NCBI GenBank assembly: GCA_030949705.1 | Contig: JAUZSF010000003.1 | Location: 62,001-126,000, forward strand | Direction: 5' to 3' | DNA from: Robiginitomaculum sp. | Lineage (GTDB): Bacteria; Pseudomonadota; Alphaproteobacteria; Caulobacterales; Maricaulaceae | Length of the DNA stretch: 64,000 nucleotides | In this document: positions 48,094-57,115 of the stretch, piece by piece | How the letters are laid out: every line of letters begins with the position of its first letter | Position numbering within the stretch: position 1 is the first letter of the stretch | Translations under genes and position numbers: made by a program | Notes under the pieces: model-generated | The model's input: the letters and a program-made list of their open reading frames with translations, nothing else | What the model was told of the DNA's origin: nothing | Databases searched by the model: none

Positions 48094-48769
48094 GACCCGA
48101 ACCTCTTCCAAAATCGCCGCCGCCCGCCAAGAGATTCTCGCGCGCATTGCCATCGCTGCCCGTGCCGCCGGGCGCGCGCCAGAGGCTATCACGCTGATTG
48201 CTGTCTCCAAACAACAAAGTGATGATCGCCTTGCCGCTATGGTCGCTACCGGGCAATTGGTGTTTGGCGAAAATCGGGTGCAGGAGGCGCAGGCCCATTG
48301 GCAGGCCCACAAGGATCAAATGCCGAGGCTGAAATTACATCTCATCGGCCCGTTGCAGACCAATAAGGCGCTGGATGCGGTGCGTTTGTTTGATGTGATC
48401 GAAACCCTGGACCGGCCAAAACTGGCCGCCGCATTGGCCAAGGCTATGGACAAGGTCGGGCGGCAGATAGACTGTTTTGTGCAGGTCAATACCGGTGAAG
48501 AACCGCAAAAGGCGGGCCTGCCTCCCCAGGAGGTGGATGGCTTTATTGCCGGTGTGCGTAAAACTTATGGGATTGAACCCAAAGGCCTGATGTGTATTCC
48601 GCCGGTGGGCGAGGAACCGGCCATGCATTTTGCATTGTTGCGTAAAATCGCCCAGCGCAACGGCATCGCGGGGCTATCCATGGGCATGAGCCATGACTTT
48701 GAAACCGCCATTGCCTTTGGGGCCACCCATGTTCGGGTGGGGACGGCGCTCTTTGGCCCGCGCGGCTAG
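48092..48769 (+). CDS. yggS: YggS/PLPBP family PLP homeostasis protein
   Basis: 225 residues from the ATG at 48092. The PLP lysine is in ITLIAVSKQQSDDRL; further motifs are VFGENRVQEAQAHW, LHLIGPLQTNK, CFVQVNTGEEPQKAGL and GLSMGMSHDFETAIAFGATHVRVGTALFG. It binds pyridoxal phosphate without a known catalytic reaction and helps maintain B6 and amino acid balance. Its ATG lies within the CATG that also holds the start of divergent thiE. Confidence 0.94.
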   Translation: MTRTSSKIAAARQEILARIAIAARAAGRAPEAITLIAVSKQQSDDRLAAMVATGQLVFGENRVQEAQAHWQAHKDQMPRLKLHLIGPLQTNKALDAVRLFDVIETLDRPKLAAALAKAMDKVGRQIDCFVQVNTGEEPQKAGLPPQEVDGFIAGVRKTYGIEPKGLMCIPPVGEEPAMHFALLRKIAQRNGIAGLSMGMSHDFETAIAFGATHVRVGTALFGPRG

Positions 48770-48845
48770 CCGGTCCGAGCGTGATTGTATTATCGCCTCT
48801 ACGGGCTCTGGTTTTTGGGTTAAGCCGGAGATCAGGTGCAAGGCC

Positions 48846-49142
48846 TTATTCGTATTTTGAAAGCCAGTTTGAGCGCGCCGTACGAACACGCACAATCTCT
48901 ATAACCCCATTTTCTTCTACTCGGTAAATAATGATATGTGCCTCATAGGGGCAGATGCGCACCGCTGGCGAAAAGCGATCCAGCTGTCGGTAAATTTCAG
49001 GGTGGGCAGCAATCAATTCGATTTGATTGATCAGGCCATCATAATATTTATCGGCCTGTCCTTCGCCAAACGCCGTGATTGTATAGGCATATAAATCGGA
49101 AATATCATGATCAGCCTGTTTGGTAAGGCTATATTTTACCAT
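48846..49142 (-). CDS. parE: RelE/ParE-family toxin
   Basis: 98 residues with ParE landmarks: LTKQADHDISDLYAYTI, LIAAHPEIYRQLDRFSPAVR and IIIYRVEENGVIEIVRVRTARSNW. ParE toxins typically poison DNA gyrase. The gene follows its antitoxin and overlaps it by 14 bases, so expression is coupled. No promoter specific to the toxin is apparent. Confidence 0.92.
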   Translation of the reverse strand: MVKYSLTKQADHDISDLYAYTITAFGEGQADKYYDGLINQIELIAAHPEIYRQLDRFSPAVRICPYEAHIIIYRVEENGVIEIVRVRTARSNWLSKYE

Positions 49143-49386
49143 CAGCTTTTAGCTTTTGTTTTGTGGCCTGACGGATTTGTTCAAGGGAACGGTTGCTTTT
49201 GCCGCTGGCAATGCCTTCCGTGATTAGGTGTTGCAAGTAGGTGAATTCTTGCAGATCCACCTGATCTTTACGAATCAAATGGCGCACGTATTCGCTATCG
49301 CTGGTAAAGCTACCGCTGGCTATGCGAGTTTTAATCCAAGCCTCTTGCTGGTCAGTTATGGCAATGGTCTTTCTGGTAACCGCCAT
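49129..49386 (-). CDS. parD: ParD-family antitoxin
   Basis: 85 residues from the ATG at 49386 (MAVTRKTIAITDQQEAWIK). The N-terminal ribbon-helix-helix binds DNA and the IASGSFTSDSEYVRHLIRKD helix-turn is the classic ParD signature; the charged C-terminus would wrap ParE. It probably autorepresses the operon, whose promoter would be in the ~100 bases upstream. Confidence 0.92.
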   Translation of the reverse strand: MAVTRKTIAITDQQEAWIKTRIASGSFTSDSEYVRHLIRKDQVDLQEFTYLQHLITEGIASGKSNRSLEQIRQATKQKLKADGKI

Positions 49387-49484
49387 ATGGTCAGCCTTTT
49401 CAGATAGTGTTACGATTAACATACTATATCGTATTTATATGCTTCTTTTCAAGAGGTCTATATCTGGGCGACTTTCTAACGTCG

Positions 49485-49988
49485 CTAGCCGATCTGTATG
49501 GGGGTTTTGGGGTCTGCATAGGCAAAAAGCGTCCGTAAATCCGGCTCGTTCAAGGCCACGCACCCTTGCGTTGGCGTATAATCCGGCCGGGCCAGGTGCA
49601 TGAAAATGGCGCTGCCAAGACCCGCCACAGGCGGTGCATCATTGTGCGATAAAATACCGATCAGGTCATAGACATGATCCTCGCGCCATAACACCTCGTG
49701 CGAGGCGAGATAGGGCAGGGCCACCGGGCGGTTATAGGCCGGATCGGCTGGATCATCACACCAGCCATCATCGGCAAGGATTGCCCGCAAAGGCAGGGAG
49801 GTTTTGGGCGGGTCCAGCCGGTCGGCGCGATAGAGAATCCGGCGTAAGGAATAGGTGCCCCGGGGCGTGGCCCCATCGCCCTCGCGCTTGTCGGCGGCAT
49901 CGCACAGGCCAGCGGGCCCCAGCGCGCAGCGTGCCTGATGGCCATCCCAAGCAATCACACCGTTTGAACTTATTGTGATCACAGGCAT
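49485..49988 (-). CDS. YkuD-type L,D-transpeptidase-like protein
   Basis: 167 residues. The catalytic segment is SAIFMHLARPDYTPTQGCVAL, where the Cys in QGCVAL and the upstream His form the active site; GDGATPRGTYSLRRILYRADR is the usual upstream block. L,D-transpeptidases crosslink peptidoglycan or attach proteins to it. No signal peptide is visible, so it resembles the cytoplasm-starting YkuD-only variants. Confidence 0.88.
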   Translation of the reverse strand: MPVITISSNGVIAWDGHQARCALGPAGLCDAADKREGDGATPRGTYSLRRILYRADRLDPPKTSLPLRAILADDGWCDDPADPAYNRPVALPYLASHEVLWREDHVYDLIGILSHNDAPPVAGLGSAIFMHLARPDYTPTQGCVALNEPDLRTLFAYADPKTPIQIG

Positions 49989-50103
49989 TTTTTCTTGATT
50001 CCTTGAATTTAAGTCTTAGGTCGTGGCGTCGCGCACTCTTGCGCAATGCCCGCAGAGGGACCATCTTTATGGCCCTGACGCCAACAAGTCTGGACTATAT
50101 GCT

Positions 50104-50790
50104 ATGGCCGCTAAAAAAACGATCCTCATTGTTGATGATGACGATGATTTGCGCGAAACGCTCGGCGAACAGTTTGAGCTTTATGAAGAGTTCAAAACCG
50201 TGCTGTGTGTCAATGCCAGCGAGGGCATTAAAACCGCCAAAAGCATCCGCGCCGATGCCATTTTACTGGATGTGGATATGCCTGATATGGACGGGCGCGA
50301 GGCCTGTCGCATGATGCGCAAGGCCGGGGTGACCGCCCCGATTATCATGCTGACCGGGGCCAAAACCGATGCGGACCAGATTTTGGGGCTGGAATCGGGT
50401 GCCAATGATTATGTCTGCAAACCCTTTAAATTTGCGGTTTTGCTGGCCCGGATCCGCGCCCATTTGCGCTCGCACGAACAAAGCGAGGATGCGGTATTCG
50501 AACTGGGAGGCTATGAATTTCGCCCGGCGCATAAAATTCTGGTCACCGAAGATGACAAGAAAATACGCCTGACCGAGAAAGAAACCAATATTTTGAAATA
50601 TCTCTATCGGGCCAGTCCCAAAACCGTTTCGCGGGATGAATTGCTGCACGAGGTATGGGGCTATAACGCTAAGGTGACCACCCATACCCTGGAAACCCAT
50701 GTCTATCGCCTGCGCCAGAAAATCGAGATAGACCCGGGCCAGGCCCGCCTGTTGCTGACCGAATCAGGCGGCTATCGGCTGGCGCAATAA
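50104..50790 (+). CDS. OmpR-family response regulator, CenR-like
   Basis: 228 residues from the ATG at 50104. Receiver domain with DDDDDLRETL acidic pocket, phospho-acceptor Asp56 in ILLDVDMPDMDGREACR and IIMLTGAKTDADQILGLESG, then a winged helix with IRLTEKETNILKYLYR and TTHTLETHVYRLRQKIE. The sequence and layout resemble CenR, an envelope regulator in alphaproteobacteria, but no kinase gene is adjacent. The CenR assignment is tentative; the family is certain. Confidence 0.9.
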   Translation: MAAKKTILIVDDDDDLRETLGEQFELYEEFKTVLCVNASEGIKTAKSIRADAILLDVDMPDMDGREACRMMRKAGVTAPIIMLTGAKTDADQILGLESGANDYVCKPFKFAVLLARIRAHLRSHEQSEDAVFELGGYEFRPAHKILVTEDDKKIRLTEKETNILKYLYRASPKTVSRDELLHEVWGYNAKVTTHTLETHVYRLRQKIEIDPGQARLLLTESGGYRLAQ

Positions 50791-50794
50791 ACGA

Positions 50795-51763
50795 TCAGGC
50801 GGTGGCCCGCTCGTTAAACTGTCCATGGTGGCGATAGCGCGCAAGATATTCCGGCAAAATGGCTTCGGCGGTTTCCAGATCGGTTATGCCCATATCGTCA
50901 AAACCGGGCAGGGTGCCATCGGGCACATTGTCTTTGCGCAATAACAACACCTGATCACGGGTCAAAAATGGCTCTATAAAAGGTATTGCCCCCAGCATTT
51001 CGCCAATAAAGCCCAGGAAGTTCGCGGCAAAAAACGGTACCGGCACCAACAGTCTTTTGCGCCGGATGACTACCAATACGGTGCGGATGATCTCTTCCAG
51101 GCTCAACACTTCGGGGCCAGCCAGTTCATAGGTTTTGCCGCGCGTTTCCGCATGATCCAGCGCGTACACCACCGCCCGGGCCACATCGGCAACATAAACC
51201 GGGGCAAATTTGGTATGGCCACCACCGATTAATGGCAGTATCGGCGACATGACGGCCATGGCGGCAAAGCGTTCATACAGGCCATCGCCCGGGCCAAAGA
51301 TCACCGAAGGGCGTAAGATTACGGCCCCGGGTATAGCGGCGCGCACGGCGTTTTCGCCCAGGGCTTTGCTGGTGGCATAGGTTGAAGGCGAATTTTCATC
51401 AGCGCCCAGCGCCGACATATGTATAAAATTTTCAATGCCGTGGGCCGCGGCACGTTTGGCTACCAGTTCGGCGCCGCGAGTATGCAGGCTGGAAAACTTT
51501 TGTCGGCCGGCCTCATAAAGAACGCCAACCAGATTAATCACCGCATCGGCGTGTACCAGCGCTCGGTCGATAGAGGCGGGCATGCGGATATTGGCCTGTA
51601 CCAATTGCACCTGGCCAACCTGTCCGCAAACTTGTAAATGCAGCGCCCGGTTGGGCCGCCGGCAGGCCACGCGCACGCGCCAGCCATCTTTGCAAAGTGC
51701 GCGTACGATATGGGTGCCAACAAAACCGGATCCGCCAAAAACAACGACCAACTTGTCTTTCAT
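50795..51763 (-). CDS. NDUFA9-like NAD(P)-binding short-chain dehydrogenase
   Basis: About 322 residues from the ATG at 51763, with GAGG 7 bases upstream. The N-terminal Rossmann motif is VVVFGGSGFVGTHIVRAL; YATSKALGEN carries the Tyr/Lys pair of extended SDR proteins. This is the NDUFA9-like subgroup (complex I accessory subunit relatives) found widely in alphaproteobacteria near the leu tRNA; whether it acts with complex I in this organism is unknown. The stop lies 5 bases from the convergent response regulator stop. Confidence 0.85.
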   Translation of the reverse strand: MKDKLVVVFGGSGFVGTHIVRALCKDGWRVRVACRRPNRALHLQVCGQVGQVQLVQANIRMPASIDRALVHADAVINLVGVLYEAGRQKFSSLHTRGAELVAKRAAAHGIENFIHMSALGADENSPSTYATSKALGENAVRAAIPGAVILRPSVIFGPGDGLYERFAAMAVMSPILPLIGGGHTKFAPVYVADVARAVVYALDHAETRGKTYELAGPEVLSLEEIIRTVLVVIRRKRLLVPVPFFAANFLGFIGEMLGAIPFIEPFLTRDQVLLLRKDNVPDGTLPGFDDMGITDLETAEAILPEYLARYRHHGQFNERATA

Positions 51764-51942
51764 CATGTGCCTCATGCGCTGTAGATATGTTCCGAGACCT
51801 AGCGCTATCGGCTGGTCCTGTCCATGTACATTTTGCTGCATTCTCTGCGGCAGAACCGCCCTGTTCATGTCATCAATGTGAGAAAGCCTGTCCCGGATGA
51901 TTGACCGGCTCCACACTTTGCACTATTTCGGCGCATCCACCT

Positions 51943-52029
<87 letters not shown>

Positions 52030-52085
52030 TTACTTGGCTTTAAGACCTTGAAATCCCTTATATTGCATTGTGTTAGATCGTTTTT

Positions 52086-52096
52086 GTGGTACATGG
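52086..52096 (+). other. Possible integrase arm-type site, left
   Basis: GTGGTACATGG, 55 bases inside the left core repeat. The same sequence in inverted orientation lies at 54299-54309, 67 bases inside the right core repeat. A partial second copy, TTGGTACAT, follows at 52099-52107. Their mirror placement suggests integrase arm-binding sites; this is inference. Confidence 0.4.
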
Positions 52097-52117
52097 CTTG
52101 GTACATAAGGACCAGCT

Positions 52118-52762
52118 ATGAGGATTGCTGTGAACGGCTTAGTGCTACGTAATGGGATTTATTATTTTCGCCGTGTCGTGCCTGTTGAGCTCCGTGAGAT
52201 CGTAGGCAAGACAGAGTGGAAGGAAAGTCTAAAGCTGAGGGCGGGTCAGGAGGCAAAGGCGCACAGGCGCTCTGCTGAGTTGTGGCGTTTCTATAATGAC
52301 CTTATCCAAAAGCTGCATTCAGAGATAAAGCTGAAGGCGAGCCCGGCACGACTTGCGAGAGAGGCAGCTGAGTGGGCGGCTAGATATGAGCTATTGGATG
52401 GGCAATCTGGATCTATCCCTGACTATGATGATGAAGAATACATTGGGGACAGCCAGCGTGACCTTACTATCGAGCACATTATAGAGGAGGCCTCACGGAA
52501 GTTCGGTGTAAACAAAACTACTGGCCACCCATTGGATTACACCCCACAACAAAGGGCCAGGCTTGATGTCTTGAGCGCGGGAAGTCCGGTTACTCCAGAG
52601 TTTACTGTGAGTACCGCCCGCGATGTCTACATCCAAGAGCGCTTCAACGGTACCGAAGATAAGGCAGTCACTCAGAGTGCGAAGCAATTCATACAAATGG
52701 TCGGTGATCTGAAGCTTGCTGACATTTCTCGATCGGTAGTCATGGATTGGAAAACAGGTTAG
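52118..52762 (+). pseudogene. Tyrosine-type integrase, truncated by an IS element
   Basis: 214 residues corresponding to the N-terminal part of a phage-type integrase: a leading RNGIYYFRRVVPVELREIVG (the DUF6538-type N-terminal domain), a helical core-binding region and SVVMDWKTG where it stops. The catalytic domain with the Arg-His-Arg-Tyr residues is missing; the frame ends within 6 bases of the IS left end at 52768. It lies immediately downstream of tRNA-Leu. The part of the element beyond the IS retains no recognisable catalytic domain. Confidence 0.85.
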
Positions 52763-52841
52763 TGAGTTGTCCGTGTTCATATGAAGTGGGACAGATTTCC
52801 CTTGAGCGTTGCGAGGGTTTTGCTCATCGTTTGTGTTGATA

Positions 52842-53826
52842 TTAAGCGACGGCTTTGCGGCATTGCAAGCGCCGGTGTTGGATTGTTTGTTGTTTGATTT
52901 TTTCTCCTTCTGTTCAAGATTGATTGCCCGCGTCCGAAGCAGACGTCTGCCGGGCGTAAGGTTGCTCAGACTTTCGTGATAGCGCCGATGGTTATAGTGA
53001 TCGACGAACGCCTCGACTTGGGCTTCCAGATCGCCCGGAAGGAAGTAGTTTTCCAACAGGATGCGGTTCTTGAGCGTTTGGTGCCAACGTTCGATCTTAC
53101 CCTGAGTTTGCGGATGATACGGCGCCCCTCGTACATGGGACATGCCCCTTGGTTTTGATCCAGTCCGCCAGATCGCCAGATATGTAGCTGGCACCATTGT
53201 CACTGAGCAGCCTTGGTTTGTGCCGCACCTTGGCCTGATCGCAGCCAGAAGCCTGTGAGAGCCAGTTCCAGGGTTTGGGTGACGTCAGAGGTCTTCATCG
53301 TGGTGCACAGTTTCCAGGCGATAATGTAGCGGGAGAAGTCATCCAGGATGGTCGACAGATACACCCAGCCCCAGCCGATGATTTTGAAGTAGGTAAAGTC
53401 AGTCTGCCACATCTGGTTGATGGCCGTTGTCTTGTCGGTAAATTCACTGGCCGCCTTCATGACGATAAAGGCCGGGCTTGTGATCAGGTCATGGGCCTTC
53501 AGGAGCCGGTACACCGAGCTTTCTGACACGAAGTAGCCTTGTGTATCTGTAAAGCGTACCGCCAGCTCACGTGGGGACAACTCAGGGCATTCCAGGGCCA
53601 GATCGACAAGCTGGCCCCTACCGCATCCGGGATACGATTCCATACGCTTGATGGCATGGATGCTATATCCTCAAGAGCCTCAGCTCCCCCAGACGAATAC
53701 CGGTCGTACCAGCGATAGAACGTGGTCCTGGGAATGCCCAGCTTGTCCAGCGTCCGTTTGGCAGGCGAGGTGGGAGCGCTCAACAGTGCGGATAATCTCC
53801 AGCTTTTCTGATGCAGGGTACCTCAT
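52842..53826 (-). pseudogene. IS3-family transposase OrfB, multiply frameshifted
   Basis: DDE integrase-type transposase. Segments in different frames read WQTDFTYFKIIGWGWVYLS, LDDFSRYIIAWKLCTTM, HVRGAPYHPQTQGKIERWHQ and NHRRYHESLSNLTP, and together carry the expected Asp, Asp and Glu residues. At least three frame changes are needed to read the whole protein, including one at a TCCCCC-like run and one at an A-run. It starts with an ATG overlapping the OrfA stop. Confidence 0.8.
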
Positions 53827-54198
53827 TCTGCGTCTCCCCCATCCCCGATCATGCTTTTTAAGAAGGCGAAGTTCCAGCGTCTGTTCGGCCACAACCTCTT
53901 TGAGGTCACGGGCCTGGGCCCGCCAAAGCTTTAACCTCATCGGTGTTGGCCTGGCGGGTGATATCACCCGCCAGGCGTTTCTTGCCCGCTTCAAGGAAAT
54001 CCTTCGACCATTTGCTTAGTACAGACCCTGCGATATGCCTTCCTGGCGGCACAGCTCGGCAATGCTGTCCTCACCACGCAGGCCATCCAGCACAATGCGA
54101 ATCTTTTCCTCCGCACCATACTGCTTGCGGGTTTTACGCTGAATGTTTCGAACAACCCGCTCCGATGGCGATTGCTCACTTTTACGTTTCTGTCTCAT
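53823..54198 (-). pseudogene. IS3-family OrfA, frameshifted
   Basis: The first 60 codons read KTRKQYGAEEKIRIVLDGL and EDSIAELCRQEGISQGLY, the helix-turn-helix of OrfA. A stop after GLY, and at least two later shifts, separate it from the downstream EVVAEQTLELRLLKK and the SMIGDGG tail. The reading restored by single-base changes ends at 53823 and overlaps the OrfB ATG. Confidence 0.75.
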
Positions 54199-54298
54199 CT
54201 TTCTCTCCGTGAGATCAAGATGAACAAAAACCCTCCCTTAGCACAGGCCTAAATCAGTCCCATAAGCGCTGAAGGGGGACATGAAGATCAATAATGGA

Positions 54299-54309
54299 CC
54301 ATGTACCAC
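54299..54309 (-). other. Possible integrase arm-type site, right
   Basis: CCATGTACCAC, the inverted counterpart of GTGGTACATGG at 52086-52096. It sits just outside the IS right end and 67 bases before the right core repeat. Confidence 0.4.
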
Positions 54310-54375
54310 TTTTGCGACGTTGTTGCAACACATTGAAAATGCAGCGGTATTCGGATTGGTTGTTTCGCTAACTGC

Positions 54376-54394
54376 TCTTCTCCTGGGCACCATT
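54376..54394. repeat. attR: second copy of the 19-base tRNA-derived repeat
   Basis: Exact copy of the 52013-52031 sequence. The flanking bases differ on both sides, so the identity is confined to the core. The 94 bases between the IS end and this repeat contain no gene and are presumably the distal end of the integrated element. Confidence 0.85.
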
Positions 54395-54447
54395 TTCCTG
54401 TCTGATTGCGATGCTGGCCCAAGTGTATTGAGGAGACGAGCACGCTT

Positions 54448-54900
54448 ATGACCGGATCACCACAAATAACCTACCCCGTCATTACCTTGATTGCCGGTAT
54501 CGGTATTCCGGTCATGGCGGGGATGAACGCTCATCTTGGGGCGCGGCTTGGTAATCCGGCGGCGGCCAGTGTGGTTCTCTTTTTTGTTGGCCTGATTGCC
54601 GGTCTGCTGACGCTGGGGTTTACCGACTTGCCAACCCGGGCCACGGTATTGGCCGCGCCGCGGCTGTATTTTCTGGGTGGGCTGCTTATGGCCTTCTATG
54701 TCTTGTCGATCACCTGGATTGCGCCGCGCTTTGGCGTTGGTAATGCGATTTTCTTTGTCTTGCTGGGACAGCTAATCTCCGCTTCGATCATTGATCATTT
54801 CGGGCTTTTTGGGGCCACTGCCGTACCCATAGAGGGACGGCGGATTATCGGGCTGATCTTTATGACCGTCGGTGTCTTTCTGGCCCGGCGCATGGGGTAA
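54448..54900 (+). CDS. DUF606/YdcZ-family membrane protein
   Basis: 150 residues with about five hydrophobic helices. The signatures GIPVMAGMNAHLGARLGNPA, FLGGLLMAFYVLSI and APRFGVGNAIFFVLLGQLIS match the DMT-related YdcZ family, whose substrate is unknown. The start at 54448 has GAGGAGA upstream. It is the first chromosomal gene after the integrated element. Confidence 0.88.
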   Translation: MTGSPQITYPVITLIAGIGIPVMAGMNAHLGARLGNPAAASVVLFFVGLIAGLLTLGFTDLPTRATVLAAPRLYFLGGLLMAFYVLSITWIAPRFGVGNAIFFVLLGQLISASIIDHFGLFGATAVPIEGRRIIGLIFMTVGVFLARRMG

Positions 54901-54977
54901 GGATATATCGACAGTTGCAGCCTTGGCCCGACACGGCTAGAAGGCGTCTATTCCAATAAAGGCGATGAGACGCGACC

Positions 54978-55592
54978 ATGACCATTACCCTGCATAAACA
55001 TGATTTACCGGCGGATGTCTCGTTTGGCGACAGCGTGGCGGTGGATACCGAAACCCTGGGCCTGTCGCTGACCCGCGACCCCTTGTGTCTGGTGCAACTG
55101 AGCGCCGGGGATGGTAATGCGCATCTGGTGCAGATGGATCGCGCCACCTATGACTGCCCGAATTTGAAGGCCGTGTTGGGCAATCCTGAGGTACAGAAAA
55201 TATTTCATTTTGCCCGTTTTGATGTGGCCATGGTGCAAAAATATCTGGGGGTGACAATGACCCCGCTTTATTGCACCAAAATCGCTTCCAAACTGGTGCG
55301 CACCTATACAGACCGCCATGGTCTGAAAGATCTCACCCGGGAGCTGATCGGCAAGGATATGTCAAAGCAGCAGCAAAGCTCGGATTGGGGTGCCGCCGAG
55401 CTGAGCCAGGCGCAACAGGCCTATGCGGCCTCTGATGTGCTGTATTTGCATGCGTTGCGCGACAAACTGAACTCCATGCTGGAGCGCGAAGGGCGGATGG
55501 AACTGGCGCAGGCCTGTTTTGATTTTCTGCCCACCCGCTGTGCGCTTGATCTGGCAGGTTGGGCGGAAACCGATATTTTTGCCCACGCTTAA
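54978..55592 (+). CDS. rnd: Ribonuclease D-type 3'-5' exonuclease (short form)
   Basis: 204 residues with a DEDDy exonuclease domain: AVDTETLGLSLTRDPLCLVQ (first Asp and Glu), IFHFARFDVAMV (second Asp) and QAYAASDVLYLHAL (Tyr and last Asp). The HRDC domains of E. coli RNase D are absent, as usual for alphaproteobacterial short forms upstream of lptC. It probably trims tRNA or other RNA 3' ends. Confidence 0.9.
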   Translation: MTITLHKHDLPADVSFGDSVAVDTETLGLSLTRDPLCLVQLSAGDGNAHLVQMDRATYDCPNLKAVLGNPEVQKIFHFARFDVAMVQKYLGVTMTPLYCTKIASKLVRTYTDRHGLKDLTRELIGKDMSKQQQSSDWGAAELSQAQQAYAASDVLYLHALRDKLNSMLEREGRMELAQACFDFLPTRCALDLAGWAETDIFAHA

Positions 55593-55746
55593 CCTTTTTG
55601 CACCCCGACTCATTCTTATCTTCTGGCCTGTGTTCAGGCTGTGGGCCAAAAGAGGCCTGAAAATTGCCGTGATCACCGCTTTTAATGGCCTGTACATTGC
55701 GTTGAGGCGTTGGAGACTTGCCGTTTGGCCGTTATGATTCAAAAAA

Positions 55747-56457
55747 ATGGGGCAAACGATTACCAAAGCAGATAGCCATATGGACGCAGATACCGGAACG
55801 GTCAGGCAACAAAGCGAGATAAGCTGGGAACCGCGCCGCCGCATGACGCTGGAGGCGGCCCGAAAACGCAGTGCCGTTATACGGATATTGCGTCTTTCTT
55901 TTCTGATATTATCGGCGCTGATTATCGCTGTGGTGGCCCTGTATATTATCCTGAATTCACTGCGCAAGGAAACGCCGGCACCGCCGCCGCCGGTGGAGGC
56001 CGATGGCGAAGTACGCATGATCAATCCACGTTTTACCGGGCGTGATAATGCGGGACGGCCTTATGTGGTGATTGCCGATACTGCCACGCGCCGCACCGAC
56101 GAGCCTGATACCACTGATCTGGTTAATCCGCGTCTGGATACCGCGCCTGGATCCGACAGCTCTCAGGTGACGGCCCGGCGCGGGGTCTATCAGGCTAACT
56201 TAAAAATACTGAACCTTTACGACCATGTGTTATTCACCACGCCCAATGGTTATGAATACAAGACCGAACATGCACGGTTTTTTATTGATACGGATTCTAT
56301 CGTGGGTGATGAACCCGTCGATGGAACTGGCCCCATGGGCAGTGTGCGCGCTGATCGTTATGAAATTATAGATGGCGGGGAAAAAGTGACCTTCATGGGG
56401 AATGTAGTCACCCGTATCAAAAGTCACAGTGACGCTAATGGAGATTCACATGAATAA
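55747..56457 (+). CDS. lptC: LPS export protein LptC
   Basis: 236 residues from the ATG at 55747 (an ATG at 55780 is also possible and loses little). One membrane anchor (LRLSFLILSALIIAVVALYI) is followed by a periplasmic beta-jellyroll with NPRFTGRDNAGRPYVVIADT and VTARRGVYQANLKILNLYDH. It receives LPS from LptB2FG and passes it to LptA. It overlaps lptA by 8 bases. Confidence 0.9.
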   Translation: MGQTITKADSHMDADTGTVRQQSEISWEPRRRMTLEAARKRSAVIRILRLSFLILSALIIAVVALYIILNSLRKETPAPPPPVEADGEVRMINPRFTGRDNAGRPYVVIADTATRRTDEPDTTDLVNPRLDTAPGSDSSQVTARRGVYQANLKILNLYDHVLFTTPNGYEYKTEHARFFIDTDSIVGDEPVDGTGPMGSVRADRYEIIDGGEKVTFMGNVVTRIKSHSDANGDSHE

Positions 56458-57016
56458 GGCCTTCATCCGGACCGCAGCCCTTGCCCTTTTGGCCAGCAGC
56501 ACTGCCTTACCGGCCGTTGCACAGCTGAGCGCCAAGCGTGGGGCGATTGTCATCAATTCCGACAAGCTGGAGGTTATTGATGCGAAAAACGAAGCTCTTT
56601 TTTCCGGCCGGGTGGATGCGGTGCAGGACGATGCGCGTCTTCGGGCTGACAAGCTGGATGTATTGTTCGATAAAAAAGCCGCCAAAGATGATGCCGCCAA
56701 CCAGCCGGGCGCGGGTTGGGGCGATGTAAAAACCATTATCGCCACCGGCAATGTCTATTACGTTACCCCCAAACAGGTCGCCAAGGCGGAAAAGGCGGTT
56801 TATGATGTGGCCAAAGATCAGGTGGTCATGTCGGGCAATGTGGTGGTTACCCAGGGCAAGAATGTGATCCGGGGGGACAAGCTGGTTCTGCAAATCAGCA
56901 CAGGTCGGGCGATATTTGACACCACCAAAAATAATGGTACGCCCTCTGGCCGGGTCCGGGCCGCCTTTTTTCCGGCCAAAAAGGAAAAATCTACGGCAGA
57001 GGATCAGGCTAATTGA
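56450..57016 (+). CDS. lptA: LPS transport periplasmic protein LptA
   Basis: 188 residues from the ATG at 56450. A signal peptide (ALALLASSTALPAVAQ) precedes an OstA-type jellyroll: INSDKLEVIDAKNEALFSGR, RLRADKLDVLF, GNVYYVTPKQVAKAEKAVYD and MSGNVVVTQGKNVIRGDKL. It bridges LPS from LptC to the outer-membrane LptDE. It is immediately upstream of lptB. Confidence 0.92.
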   Translation: MNKAFIRTAALALLASSTALPAVAQLSAKRGAIVINSDKLEVIDAKNEALFSGRVDAVQDDARLRADKLDVLFDKKAAKDDAANQPGAGWGDVKTIIATGNVYYVTPKQVAKAEKAVYDVAKDQVVMSGNVVVTQGKNVIRGDKLVLQISTGRAIFDTTKNNGTPSGRVRAAFFPAKKEKSTAEDQAN

Positions 57017-57115
57017 TAATGGTTTTATGGTGAACCTTCACGCATCCTTAAGCCTGTTCAGCCCTAATGCAAAAGGCGCAATGCGGCGCACAACGACACA
57101 TATGGAAACGCACGA

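Larger units (their letters stand above)
52768..54281. mobile_element. IS3-family insertion sequence, degraded
   Basis: About 1514 bases with imperfect ~34-base terminal inverted repeats: TGTCCGTGTTCATATGAAG at the left and, in complement, TGTCCCCCTTCAGCGCTTA at the right, sharing TGTCC, TTCA, TGGGAC and GATTT in register. It carries overlapping orfA/orfB on the minus strand, both broken by several frameshifts. No matching target duplication is seen (flanks AGT and TGA), so the insertion may have lost its edges or recombined. Confidence 0.8.

Noticed and set aside
48094..48312. N-terminal extension of the thiamine phosphate synthase
   Set aside because: The extra 73 codons are the antisense of yggS with atypical composition; the ATG at 48093 matches the family start.
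52762..52771. Target-site duplication of the IS element
   Set aside because: Flanking triplets at the two ends (AGT and TGA) do not match.
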